Positions 1 through 8,191 of a DNA stretch of 64,000 nt are shown here, one piece after another (position 1 is the first letter of the stretch; each line of letters begins with the position of its first letter). The stretch lies in contig NZ_CP143867.1 of NCBI RefSeq assembly GCF_036416795.1, forward strand, positions 2,046,001-2,110,000. Reading direction: 5' to 3'. The notes beneath the pieces were generated by a model that worked only from the letters and a program-made list of their open reading frames with translations, searched no databases and was not told the DNA's origin. Position numbers and translations under genes: made by a program. Source of the DNA: Bacteroides sp. MSB163. GTDB lineage: Bacteria; Bacteroidota; Bacteroidia; Bacteroidales; Bacteroidaceae.

Positions 1-1116
1 TTCCGGGTTCAGGATAGATACCGGAGGCAATACACCGAAGGCGTCAGCTGACAGGAAGATTACCTGGTGAGCGTGAGGACCTTTAGAAACCGGTTTAACG
101 ATGTTATTGATGTGATAGATAGGATAAGAAACACGAGTGTTTTCTGTAACGCTCTTGTCAGTGAAGTCAATCTTACCATCAGCAGCAACCGTTACGTTTT
201 CCAACAGAGCGTCACGTTTGATAGCATTGTAGATATCGGGTTCGCTGTCTTTATCCAGATTGATAACCTTAGCGTAGCAACCACCTTCGTAGTTGAATAC
301 ACCTTCGTCGTCCCATCCGTGTTCGTCATCACCGATCAGCAGACGTTTCGGGTCAGTAGACAAGGTAGTCTTACCTGTACCAGACAGACCGAAGAAGATA
401 GCTGAGTCAGTACCTTCCATGTTAGTGTTGGCAGAACAGTGCATAGAAGCGATACCACGCAACGGGTTCAGATAGTTCATGATAGAGAACATACCTTTCT
501 TCATTTCACCACCGTACCAAGTATTCAGGATAACTTGTTCGTTAGTCTTCAGGTTGAATACAGTAGCTGTTTCAGAGTTCAGACCCAGTTCCTTGTAGTT
601 GTCAACTTTAGCTTTAGAAGCGTTGAAAGATACGAAGTCAGGTTCACCGTAATTAGCAAGTTCTTCAGCGGTCGGGCGGATGAACATGTTGGTTACGAAA
701 TGGGCTTGCCAAGCAACTTCCATGATGAAACGTACTTTCAGGCGAGTAGCAGGGTTAGCGCCACAGAATGTATCAACAACAAACAGACGTTTGCCGCTCA
801 ATTCTTTTACAGCTTTAGCCTTTAAGTCAGCCCAAGCTTCTTCAGAGCAAGGTTTGTTGTCGTTTTTGTATTCGTCTGAAGTCCACCATACAGTGTTTTC
901 GCTGGCTTCATTCTTAACGAAGAATTTATCTTTAGGAGAACGACCGGTATAAATACCTGTCATAACATTTACAGCACCCAGTTCAGTTACCTGACCTTTT
1001 TCAAAACCTTCCAAACCTGGTTTGGTTTCTTCTGCGAACAGTACATCATAAGACGGGTTGTGGATGATTTCCTTTACGTCTGTGATACCGTACTTGCTTA
1101 AATCTAAATTTGCCAT
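1..1116 (-). CDS. pckA: Phosphoenolpyruvate carboxykinase (ATP), 5' part
   Basis: Reads from ATG at 1116 down through the window edge, so 372 codons are visible and the C-terminal third is missing (family about 535 residues). The enzyme interconverts oxaloacetate + ATP with PEP + CO2 + ADP in the cytoplasm. The translation begins MANLDLSKYGITDVKEI and contains the PCK-family stretch TGIYTGRSPKDKFFV near residue 55, the NTWYGGEMKKGMFS region and the kinase-1a P-loop GLSGTGKTTLS around residue 241, followed by IGDDEHGWDD. These are diagnostic for the ATP-dependent family. In Bacteroides this enzyme is usually assigned the anaplerotic direction (CO2 fixation to oxaloacetate for fumarate reduction), which is established knowledge and not shown here. 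It is divergent from upp with a 282-bp spacer holding both promoters. Confidence 0.97.
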   Translation of the reverse strand, partial: MANLDLSKYGITDVKEIIHNPSYDVLFAEETKPGLEGFEKGQVTELGAVNVMTGIYTGRSPKDKFFVKNEASENTVWWTSDEYKNDNKPCSEEAWADLKAKAVKELSGKRLFVVDTFCGANPATRLKVRFIMEVAWQAHFVTNMFIRPTAEELANYGEPDFVSFNASKAKVDNYKELGLNSETATVFNLKTNEQVILNTWYGGEMKKGMFSIMNYLNPLRGIASMHCSANTNMEGTDSAIFFGLSGTGKTTLSTDPKRLLIGDDEHGWDDEGVFNYEGGCYAKVINLDKDSEPDIYNAIKRDALLENVTVAADGKIDFTDKSVTENTRVSYPIYHINNIVKPVSKGPHAHQVIFLSADAFGVLPPVSILNPE

Positions 1117-1243
1117 TTCTTTTAATGATTTAAAATTTTGGTATTTGGTTTATAATCTCTTGCTAATATCTTTTTACCTTATTTCAAGGGGAGAATTGGT
1201 ATGAATCAAGCTGTATTCCAAACAGCCCCTTGTTTTTCGCGTA

Positions 1244-1271
1244 CAAAAGTAGTATTTTCTTTCGAAACAAT
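1244..1271 (-). promoter_or_regulatory. pckA promoter
   Basis: On the minus strand TACTTTTG (1251 to 1244) matches the Bacteroides -7 box TAnnTTTG, with a TTGT -33-like element about 16 bp upstream (1271-1268), which is shorter than the usual spacing. The transcript would start near 1237, giving a leader of about 120 nt. Confidence 0.55.
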
Positions 1272-1343
1272 CACCTGATTAGAGAAATTTTTCTTTAATG
1301 AGAAGTCTTTTATAACTCCATAACAATATCTGCAAACTGAATG

Positions 1344-1374
1344 TTGCAAATTGCGCAAGAAATCGTTTACTTTG
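1344..1374 (+). promoter_or_regulatory. upp promoter
   Basis: TTGC (1344-1347), 19 bp, then TTACTTTG (1367-1374), one mismatch from TAnnTTTG. It lies 24 bp before the upp ATG, implying a short leader. Confidence 0.55.
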
Positions 1375-1398
1375 CGCATAATAATTCAATAAACTATC

Positions 1399-2052
1399 AT
1401 GAAGATAATCAATTTTGCCGAAACAAACTCCATCCTGAACCAGTATGTTGCCGAGATCCGGGATGTGCAAGTACAAAACGACCGTCTCCGCTTTCGCCGA
1501 AACATTGAACGCATCGGGGAAATTATGGCGTATGAAATGAGTAAGGACTTTGCTTATTCGTTGAAGAATATCCAGACTCCACTGGGGATAGCATCTGTGC
1601 AAACTCCGGATAATCAGTTGGTATTAAGCACCATTCTGCGTGCCGGACTACCTTTCCATCAGGGCTTTCTGAGCTACTTTGATGGTGCGGAAAATGCTTT
1701 TGTTTCCGCTTACCGAAAGTATAAGGATACGCTGAAGTTTGATATTCATATTGAGTACATCGCTTCACCACGCATTGACGGAAAGACACTGATTATTACG
1801 GACCCTATGCTGGCAACAGGTAGTAGCATGGAACTGAGCTATCAGGCTATGCTGACGAAAGGGCATCCGTCGGAAATACATGTCGCTTCCATTATTGCCA
1901 GCCGTCAGGCGGTAGAACACATTGCTGAAACATTTCCTGAAGACAAGACTACAATATGGTGTGCTACCATCGACCCAGAGATAAACGAACATTCATATAT
2001 CGTTCCGGGGTTGGGAGATGCAGGAGATTTGGCATTCGGCGAAAAAGAATAA
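1399..2052 (+). CDS. upp: Uracil phosphoribosyltransferase
   Basis: 217 residues, typical for UPRT. It makes UMP from uracil and PRPP in pyrimidine salvage. Visible family features are ILRAGLPFHQGF near residue 80, the PRPP-binding loop ITDPMLATGSSM near residue 133 and the C-terminal uracil-binding signature VPGLGDAGDLAFG at about 201-213. The ATG at 1399 is 24 bp from a good -7 box, which fixes the start. It is transcribed alone; the 3' spacer contains the 22-bp repeat array. Confidence 0.95.
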   Translation: MKIINFAETNSILNQYVAEIRDVQVQNDRLRFRRNIERIGEIMAYEMSKDFAYSLKNIQTPLGIASVQTPDNQLVLSTILRAGLPFHQGFLSYFDGAENAFVSAYRKYKDTLKFDIHIEYIASPRIDGKTLIITDPMLATGSSMELSYQAMLTKGHPSEIHVASIIASRQAVEHIAETFPEDKTTIWCATIDPEINEHSYIVPGLGDAGDLAFGEKE

Positions 2053-2376
2053 TAAAAAGTTTCCCTAATTTACCCTCACTTTGTCTTGTCCTGATTTTGG
2101 TTCATAGTCAGCCCTTAACGGAATGGTGCATTTATTCGTTTTACACCAGGCGTTATTCTGTTTATAATCAGTGGAAGATCACATTTGTCTTAGGAATAAT
2201 GAGGTGTTGACCTTGGTTGACCGACTTGTCAACCAAGGTTGATGGATCCGTTAACCAAGGTTGACAGGCCTGTTAATCTTGGTTGACATCCAATAAGACT
2301 TAGTACTGGGCGTAAAAAGGTCTTAAGCAAAAGCAAAGGAGAGCCTGTTTGTTAGTAGTTCTCCCCGGAGTTCTCT
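2053..2376. other. Gene-free spacer between convergent genes
   Basis: 324 bp between the upp stop and the stop of the minus-strand membrane protein. No convincing coding frame. It contains the four-unit 22-bp array at 2205-2292 (listed separately). I see no clean T-tailed terminator hairpin for upp. Confidence 0.8.
2205..2292. repeat. Four tandem 22-bp dyad units (array 1)
   Basis: Units start at 2205, 2227, 2249 and 2271, exactly 22 bp apart. Each is a 16-bp imperfect palindrome of form GTTRAYC-NN-GGTTGAc plus a variable 6-bp spacer. The central two bases alternate TT, AA, AA, TT. The symmetric part is kept while the spacer is not, so this is not a recent perfect duplication. Confidence 0.85.
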
Positions 2377-2985
2377 TTAGTCATTCTTCCCGTAATTGCG
2401 TTTTATAATTGTGGCCTGAAAAGCCTTTTTATCGGCCAAGAGTAGGTCTTCGTCATCAAAGGCACGAAGGCTGTACCAAAAAAGAAAATCTCCCGTACCA
2501 CCCAGAATACCGAATAATCCCAGAAAGAATATATTGGCCTCTCCTGTACAGAATCCATGGATTGCAGGCATCACTCCCAATAAGATGCCCGGTAATAATA
2601 AGGATACCCGATAGAACTTCAATGGAATAGGACGAGTCAGAGAAAATCCTACTCCAGTCCAGTCAAAATGCCAGTGTAGGAGCTTTTTATCCTTTCCGCT
2701 AAACCAGTAAAGAATCCCTGCCTGGATTAGTATATAAAACACGAGGAGTAAAAATATGCAAAGCATAACTTGGGGATTACTGATTTCTTTTACAGTGGTA
2801 CCCAATAAACGACCGGCACTATAGGATGAAGGTTCATCCCATACATAAACAAACAGATAGCTGCCTGTCAGGAACAGAATGAAAAAAAACAGAAATCCTC
2901 TTATGTTGATAGACTTTGCCGTGAGTTTCACTTCCACTCCATCCGGGCGGTTGAATGGCTCCTTATTTACTTCTTTCTTTTCCAT
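2377..2985 (-). CDS. DUF3267-like integral membrane protein
   Basis: 202 residues, cytoplasmic N-terminus, then about four membrane segments: roughly residues 30-49 (FLFFFILFLTGSYLFVYVW), 73-95 (VMLCIFLLLVFYILIQAGIL), 126-145 (SLLLPGILLGVMPAIHGF) and 149-165 (IFFLGLFGILGGTGDFLFWY). The second half, RVSLLLPGILLGVMP...FGILGGTGDFLFWYSLR, resembles DUF3267 proteins (putative zincin peptidases), which normally carry a His-Glu-x-x-His motif in the preceding helix; here that position reads YILIQ, so it is probably not catalytic. This assignment is inferred from remembered family layout. It is monocistronic, convergent with upp, with TATCTTTG at 3020-3013 as a likely -7 box. Exact role unknown. Confidence 0.6.
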   Translation of the reverse strand: MEKKEVNKEPFNRPDGVEVKLTAKSINIRGFLFFFILFLTGSYLFVYVWDEPSSYSAGRLLGTTVKEISNPQVMLCIFLLLVFYILIQAGILYWFSGKDKKLLHWHFDWTGVGFSLTRPIPLKFYRVSLLLPGILLGVMPAIHGFCTGEANIFFLGLFGILGGTGDFLFWYSLRAFDDEDLLLADKKAFQATIIKRNYGKND

Positions 2986-3012
2986 AATTCCTTTTTACTG
3001 ATTTCTACGCTG

Positions 3013-3020
3013 CAAAGATA
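3013..3020 (-). promoter_or_regulatory. -7 box for the DUF3267-like gene
   Basis: Minus-strand TATCTTTG, a perfect TAnnTTTG match, 28 bp before the ATG at 2985. I cannot see a clear -33 element. Confidence 0.5.
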
Positions 3021-3090
3021 ACAAGAGTATGAAATTAATTTAGGTTATCAGAATGTTATCTTTATGTTAAGATGGAAAGAAAAGTTTATC

Positions 3091-3098
3091 TATATTTG
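3091..3098 (+). promoter_or_regulatory. -7 box for the histidine kinase gene
   Basis: TATATTTG, a perfect TAnnTTTG match, 22 bp before the ATG at 3120. It supports that ATG over any upstream alternative. Confidence 0.5.
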
Positions 3099-3119
3099 CC
3101 TGAAATATAAGAATGCTTG

Positions 3120-4337
3120 ATGAAAAAGTCGTATTATATACTCTTTACAATAACTGCAACTGCCGCTGTCCTGTACTTGCTTGGAAATTGGGTGGGACGA
3201 AGTTTCGGACTGAACCGGCAGCAAGTAATACGTAATATCCATGAGGCTTACGGGCGTGCGACGGATGCATTTGAGACCGGTCAGACTAAAGATCTGGCTG
3301 CCTTTTTTCGTCGCGAACTGGATGATGTGAATCTGAAGCGGATCAAGTTCCGCCTGGATACAGTATCTTTACACAGTGATTCCATCGTATTGAAACAGGA
3401 TTTACGGTATTTTTCTGATTATCGGAAGCTGTTGGAGCAGCACTATACCTTCGTGTGCCCTGTGAATGACGCTCAGGGGGTACATGCTTATATCCAGAAT
3501 CTTCGTGCCGGGTTTATCGGTAAACTGCTTTATATGTTCTTCGGAACGATAGTGGCTTTGGGACTTCTATTATTTGCCATACGTAAACAGGTGGATATTA
3601 TCCGCCGGCAGGATGAGTTGGCACGAATGCGTGAAGATTTCTCTTCTGCTATGGTTCACGACATGAAGAATCCGATCAGTTCCATCTTGATTGGGCTTAA
3701 AGTGCTTCGTAGTGGAAAGGTAGATAGTAAGCCTGAGAAGAAAGAAAAACACTTCGATATACTGGAGGCGGAAGCTCAACATTTGCTTGCACTGGCCAAT
3801 AAAGTACTGACTATCTCTAAACTGGAACATGGACAATTGTTGCTGGATAAGAATTGGATTCAACTCCGTCCTATGGTGGATGAGTTGGTACACACGTTCA
3901 CTGCTAAGGCAGAAAAGCCTATCACATTTCAGGTTGATTTGCAGGAAGAGGGAGCTTATGCTGATGAGGAGTATCTGAAAGAGGCTTTAAGTAACCTGAT
4001 AGATAATGCTGTGAAATATTCTAAGGATACAATAGATATACAGATTACTTCCTGCCTTTCCGGACAGTATATTCAGATCAGGGTACGGGATAATGGAATC
4101 GGTATTCCGCTTGCGGCTCAACGGATTGTATTTGATAAGTTTGAACGCGTCATTACCCGGAACGAGGATGAGAAGAAGAAAGTATCCGGTTTCGGTTTGG
4201 GACTGAACTATGTGATGAATGTAGCCCGGGAGCATGGAGGGTACGTCAGTGTGGAGAGTATAGAAGGGAAATATAGCGAATTTACTGTTTCTTTGCCGTT
4301 GCCGGCGGAGAACGAAGAGGCTAATCCGGAGGATTGA
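3120..4337 (+). CDS. Orphan membrane sensor histidine kinase
   Basis: 405 residues from ATG 3120 (the in-frame TTG at 3117 is less likely). It has a TM helix at about 6-24, a sensor region of about 110 residues, and a second TM at about 138-156 (LLYMFFGTIVALGLLLFAIR). The HisKA dimerisation helix carries the phosphoacceptor in SSAMVHDMKNPISS (His near residue 181). The HATPase domain shows the N box LSNLIDNAVKYS, G1 VRDNGIGI and G2 GFGLGLNYV. It autophosphorylates and passes phosphate to a response regulator, but no response regulator is adjacent on either side. The layout resembles the RprX type of Bacteroides kinases; I give no symbol because the partner is not visible. Confidence 0.92.
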   Translation: MKKSYYILFTITATAAVLYLLGNWVGRSFGLNRQQVIRNIHEAYGRATDAFETGQTKDLAAFFRRELDDVNLKRIKFRLDTVSLHSDSIVLKQDLRYFSDYRKLLEQHYTFVCPVNDAQGVHAYIQNLRAGFIGKLLYMFFGTIVALGLLLFAIRKQVDIIRRQDELARMREDFSSAMVHDMKNPISSILIGLKVLRSGKVDSKPEKKEKHFDILEAEAQHLLALANKVLTISKLEHGQLLLDKNWIQLRPMVDELVHTFTAKAEKPITFQVDLQEEGAYADEEYLKEALSNLIDNAVKYSKDTIDIQITSCLSGQYIQIRVRDNGIGIPLAAQRIVFDKFERVITRNEDEKKKVSGFGLGLNYVMNVAREHGGYVSVESIEGKYSEFTVSLPLPAENEEANPED

Positions 4338-4358
4338 TATTCTCTTATCGTATATGAG

Positions 4359-4406
4359 CGTGACCGGGCCTGTCTGTTTTTTTTGTTACAGACAAGCCGG
4401 ATCACG
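4359..4406. terminator. Bidirectional terminator between kinase and putA
   Basis: Imperfect 18-bp arms 4359-4376 and 4389-4406 around a 12-nt T-rich loop, followed on the plus strand by TTCTTTT. It separates the convergent histidine kinase and putA genes. Confidence 0.7.
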
Positions 4407-4419
4407 TTCTTTTAAATTG

Positions 4420-7400
4420 TTATTCTACAGGTGGCACATCCAGAATACTGCCATATCGATGGTATTCAAATGAGATGCTTTGCTCTTTAATATAATGTAT
4501 CAACTCTACGCGTCCGTCTTTCACAGGTTTTGCCGTGGCAATGTATTTGTTTCTGCGAGCTGCCTCTTCATACATTTCCATCGGAATATTAGCGCCACAA
4601 GTGCGGATGCGTTCATAAGTCCTCATTGTTTTGAGGAATTCATCGAACGTTTCTTTCTTTAGTGTACAGCCGGTAGATGATAATGCAGTCGTGCGATCAT
4701 CATTCGGGGCAAAGCTGATAGTCAGTGGTGTATGGCAGAGTTTTGCGGCAAGTGCGATCATTTCCGCTTCTTCGTTACTATCTCCCGTGAAAAGACGGAG
4801 CACCATATTCTTTAATGGCAGATAGCGGAATGCATTTTGTTCGCCATATAACTTATTGATATCCCGTGCATGCGCAAATTCTTCCTCATACGCATGGGGA
4901 TAACTTTGCTTGTAATCCGTATTGCTTTCCGGCTTGTCGGTAATCTTCACAAGGCAGGCGCAATAGTTTGGTCCGCCTGCTTTTACACCACCACCGAAAG
5001 CAGACTGTTTCATTCCGCCGAAAGGTTGGCGGTTGACGATAGCGCCTGTGATGCCACGATTGATATAAAGGTTACCTGCCAGAATGGAGTTCTTCCAGAG
5101 TTTCTGTTCGTTCTCATCCAGACTTTGCAGACCGGAAGTCAAACCGTAGTCCAGGCTGTTTACCAACTCTATTCCCTGTTGAAGATTGTCAATGCAAGCC
5201 ACGCTTAACATGGGACCGAACAATTCGGTGCGGAATGAATAACTGCCTGGTTTTACTCCCCATTTCACGGTAGGGGCGAGGATGTATTGCTTCTCGTCGA
5301 TAAACCTAGGTGGAACCAGCCAGGACTCGCCGGGTTCCAGTGTGAGGGCTTGCAGTAACTTGTCGTTCCGGTTGGTAATCATGGGGCCTACTACATTACC
5401 GGCTTCCCATACACTGCCTACTTTCATACTGGTGGCTGCATCCTTCAGCTTATCCTGGAAGTTCTTGTCTTCGTATACAGAGCGTTCTACAAGCAGTAGG
5501 GAACATGCTGAGCACTTTTGTCCGGCATTTCCGAAAGCGGAAGCAACGATATTCATAATGGCATGATCACGGTCGCCTGAGGCGGTAAGGATAATAGCAT
5601 TTTTTCCACCGGTTTCGGCGGAAAGTGGGGTAGACGGGTTGGTACGTACAATGCTTTGGGCCGTATCCGTACCACCTGTCAGGATGATATGCTTGATAGC
5701 CGAAGCAGTGGTCAACTCTTTCAGTGCTTCACGGTCGGTAATAATGACTTGCAATGCTTCTTTGGGTACTCCTGCATCCCAGAAAGCCTTGGCAAATAGC
5801 CACGCTACGGGAGCGGCTACTGTTGCGGGTTTCAGTATCACGGTATTGCCGCCGGCCAATCCGGCTACAATGCCGCCGATAGGAATGGCGCATGGGAAGT
5901 TCCACGGTGAAATGACGAGGATTGTTCCTTTGGAGGTGATGTCCACATCATGCAGTGCGGCGAATTTTTTCATTGTTGTGGTATAGAAGCGGGCGTAGTC
6001 AATACCTTCGGATACCTCCACATCGCCTTCTACCACTGTTTTACCTGTTACAGCACACATGCTGCCTATCAGGTCTCCGCGCATATCACCCAGGCGATTG
6101 GCCGCTTCGAACATGATTCTATGACGTTCCTCTAAAGTGGTGTTCCGCCAGCCTGCGGGATCTTTTTCTGCAATGCCGATGATTTGCTTTACTTGTTCCG
6201 TATTGGCTTGCGACATTTCGCAAATACATACTTCATCATTCTGGCAGCGGTCCATGTACTTATGGCGTTTTTCACAAACGATGGTTTCGGCTCCTATTTG
6301 CAGAGGAATGATTTCCGGAGTATCGGCGGAAGACTTTTTCCATTTGGCAAAGATCTTTCGTACCCATTCCTGGTTTTGAGGCAGGTCAAAATCCGTATCC
6401 GGTTCGTTTTTCATCACGTCGGATGGAGGGACGGGAGAATACGGTAAAAGCCTGTTCTGCGTGCGCGTAGGAATATGAGAAACTCTGTCTTTCTTGTGAT
6501 ATGCTTCTTCAAACTGCTTTTGCAGGAAATTCCAGGTGTCGGTTCCCGGTTTCAGATTGAATGAGTGAGTGAGGAAGTTATCCGGAGCTGTATTCTCATC
6601 CATACGGCGTACCAGATAAGAGACTGCATTCAGGAAATGTTCATTTTTCACTACCGGTGCATATAGTATGATGTGATTACCCAGTTGCGACTGCGCGCGC
6701 CATACATGGTCGGCCATACCTTCCAACATCTCAAATGTCATATACTCTGAACTGTTGTTTTTCTGGCTTAACAGATAAGCGTAGGCTATTGTGAACAGGT
6801 TATGCGAAGCCACTCCGATGTGCAACGCTTTTGCATTTTCGGGCAGCAGGGCGCGTTCCAGAATATGCAGGTAGTTTGCATCTACTTCCGTTTTTGTGGA
6901 AAGTATGGGGTTGGGCCAGCCGCGCAAGGAAGAAATCACCGTTTCCATTTCCAGATTACAACCTTTTACAAGGCGCATTTTGAGTGGTGCACCTCCCTCT
7001 GCCACGCGTGTCTTTGCAAATTCCAGCAATTCCGTCTGGAAATCATAAGCATCGGGCAGATAAGTCTGTACAACGATACCAGCTGAATAGTCTTTGAATT
7101 CCGGTTTGCTTAGTACAGTTTTAAACAGGCGTAAAGTAAAGTGTGAATCTTTATATTCTTCCATATCCAGATTGACAAACTTCGCACGTTTCACTCCGTT
7201 TTCATCTGTATGCGGGAAATCTATTGCTTTTTGGTAGAGAGCGGACATGCGTTTCACCAGTTCCGGGAAACTCTCTTCATAATTCAAGGCATGCGTCTGG
7301 GCATAGATGCCGGATATCTTGACGGAGATATAGTTAATATCCGGAGCTTCCAATGCTTCCAGGTAATGATGGTAACGGTGATCTGCTTCCCCATTGCCTA

Positions 7401-7701
7401 AAACAACTTCACCCAATAGGTTAACGTTCTGTCCAACCTTTTGCTGTGCACGTTCGGACAGGTGTCGGGTTAACTTGGGACGTGCTTCATCAAGGATAAC
7501 TTTGGACGTATCCATGCGTAAGCGTTTCTTTATAATAGGTATGGCAATGAAGTCGAAATGATGTCCGAAGGCTTGGTACATTTTAAAGAGGAAAGTATCC
7601 CGCTTGTTCAGAAATTCGGGTACTCCATAGCGGTCTATCAGAGTCTTAATGCGGGTGGCGAGTTTCTTGCGGTCACGTATCTGCGAAGATTCGTCCAGCA
7701 T
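4420..7701 (-). CDS. putA: Bifunctional proline dehydrogenase / P5C dehydrogenase, main frame
   Basis: 1093 residues in this frame. It oxidises proline to P5C and then to glutamate, channelling P5C between two active sites. The N-terminal half is the FAD beta-barrel PRODH: VNLDMEEYKDSHFTLRLF, MRLVKGCNLEMETV and YAPVVKNEHFLNAVSYLVRRMDENTAPDNF (the last contains the RRxxE-type substrate motif). The second half is an aldehyde dehydrogenase: VISPWNFPCAIPIGGI, GGNTVILKPATVAAPVA, the general-base region ETGGKNAI and the nucleophile region FGNAGQKCSACS, where Cys is catalytic. A C-terminal extension of about 150 residues follows LFTGDSNEEA. The ATG at 7701 is probably not the native start: about 51 more residues of the same protein are encoded just upstream in the next frame (see 7638-7853). 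Confidence 0.93.
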   Translation of the reverse strand: MLDESSQIRDRKKLATRIKTLIDRYGVPEFLNKRDTFLFKMYQAFGHHFDFIAIPIIKKRLRMDTSKVILDEARPKLTRHLSERAQQKVGQNVNLLGEVVLGNGEADHRYHHYLEALEAPDINYISVKISGIYAQTHALNYEESFPELVKRMSALYQKAIDFPHTDENGVKRAKFVNLDMEEYKDSHFTLRLFKTVLSKPEFKDYSAGIVVQTYLPDAYDFQTELLEFAKTRVAEGGAPLKMRLVKGCNLEMETVISSLRGWPNPILSTKTEVDANYLHILERALLPENAKALHIGVASHNLFTIAYAYLLSQKNNSSEYMTFEMLEGMADHVWRAQSQLGNHIILYAPVVKNEHFLNAVSYLVRRMDENTAPDNFLTHSFNLKPGTDTWNFLQKQFEEAYHKKDRVSHIPTRTQNRLLPYSPVPPSDVMKNEPDTDFDLPQNQEWVRKIFAKWKKSSADTPEIIPLQIGAETIVCEKRHKYMDRCQNDEVCICEMSQANTEQVKQIIGIAEKDPAGWRNTTLEERHRIMFEAANRLGDMRGDLIGSMCAVTGKTVVEGDVEVSEGIDYARFYTTTMKKFAALHDVDITSKGTILVISPWNFPCAIPIGGIVAGLAGGNTVILKPATVAAPVAWLFAKAFWDAGVPKEALQVIITDREALKELTTASAIKHIILTGGTDTAQSIVRTNPSTPLSAETGGKNAIILTASGDRDHAIMNIVASAFGNAGQKCSACSLLLVERSVYEDKNFQDKLKDAATSMKVGSVWEAGNVVGPMITNRNDKLLQALTLEPGESWLVPPRFIDEKQYILAPTVKWGVKPGSYSFRTELFGPMLSVACIDNLQQGIELVNSLDYGLTSGLQSLDENEQKLWKNSILAGNLYINRGITGAIVNRQPFGGMKQSAFGGGVKAGGPNYCACLVKITDKPESNTDYKQSYPHAYEEEFAHARDINKLYGEQNAFRYLPLKNMVLRLFTGDSNEEAEMIALAAKLCHTPLTISFAPNDDRTTALSSTGCTLKKETFDEFLKTMRTYERIRTCGANIPMEMYEEAARRNKYIATAKPVKDGRVELIHYIKEQSISFEYHRYGSILDVPPVE

Positions 7702-7853
7702 TTTACCAGGAACTTCTTGTCCTGCGGACGTTGCACCATAACGGCATATTTATGCTGTTCTTTGCGCTCTTCGTTTGTGATGGTTTGCTCACACGTGTTG
7801 TGTAGCTTCAGTACCCATTCTTGTACCTCGGCTATGGTAGGTCTATTATCCAT
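7638..7853 (-). pseudogene. putA: Frameshifted N-terminus of putA
   Basis: From ATG 7853 this frame reads MDNRPTIAEVQEWVLKL and continues to RPQDKKFLVK, then would continue naturally into MLDESSQIRD of the main frame if one more A were present at the A4 run (plus-strand T run 7701-7704). After that point the frame gives unrelated residues (CWTNLRRYV) and stops at 7638, inside the main gene. I infer a single-base deletion, or a sequencing error in a homopolymer. The promoter and leader lie upstream of 7853, so the native start is here. If the shift is real the full enzyme of about 1144 residues is not made except by reinitiation at 7701 or frameshifting. Confidence 0.75.
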
Positions 7854-7945
7854 AATCTATTCATGTTTAGTAAATGACTGAAAATAAATATCACTCGCGA
7901 ACTAAAAACATGAATAAAGGGTGGGACTGAACATTACGGCACGAT

Positions 7946-7984
7946 ACCGGTGCAAGGTCTGGAGAGCTTGCTGGGAAAACCGGT
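7946..7984 (-). promoter_or_regulatory. Structured hairpin at the 5' end of the putA leader
   Basis: ACCGGT at both ends (7946-7951, 7979-7984) and an inner GCAAG/CTTGC pair (7952-7956, 7967-7971), with a 7-nt one-sided internal loop and a 10-nt apical loop. It sits directly after the likely start of the putA transcript, leaving about 95 nt to the ATG at 7853. It could regulate stability or translation; no known riboswitch class recognised. Confidence 0.4.
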
Positions 7985-8111
7985 CAAAGATTAATCTTCT
8001 ACCCATAGTACAGTGATGTTAAAGGTTAATGTATGCCTGATGCAAATATACACTAATTCTTTTATTATCAAAGGGAAAGGGGAATATATTTATTCTGTGG
8101 ATTATAAAAAA

Positions 8112-8157
8112 AACACCTCATTGCCGTCACTCTTTTATAGTTTGGCAATGAGGTGTT
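8112..8157 (-). terminator. korB terminator
   Basis: Perfect 14-bp arms AACACCTCATTGCC (8112-8125) and its complement (8144-8157), 18-nt loop. On the minus strand it is followed by a run of seven T, a classical intrinsic terminator 35 bp after the korB stop. Confidence 0.9.
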
Positions 8158-8191
8158 GTAAGAGGAAAGCGGATTTATACTTGCGTATAGT

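Larger units (their letters stand above)
7854..8191. other. Spacer with putA leader and korB terminator
   Basis: 338 bp without a gene. Its parts are the korB terminator (8112-8157), a TTAATCTTTG promoter-like box on the minus strand near 7995-7986, and a stem-loop (7946-7984) that would open the putA transcript. Confidence 0.7.

Noticed and set aside
7946..7984. Cobalamin riboswitch
   Set aside because: The plus strand contains GGTG and GGGAA words, but in the wrong order and on the strand opposite to putA, without the B12-box context.
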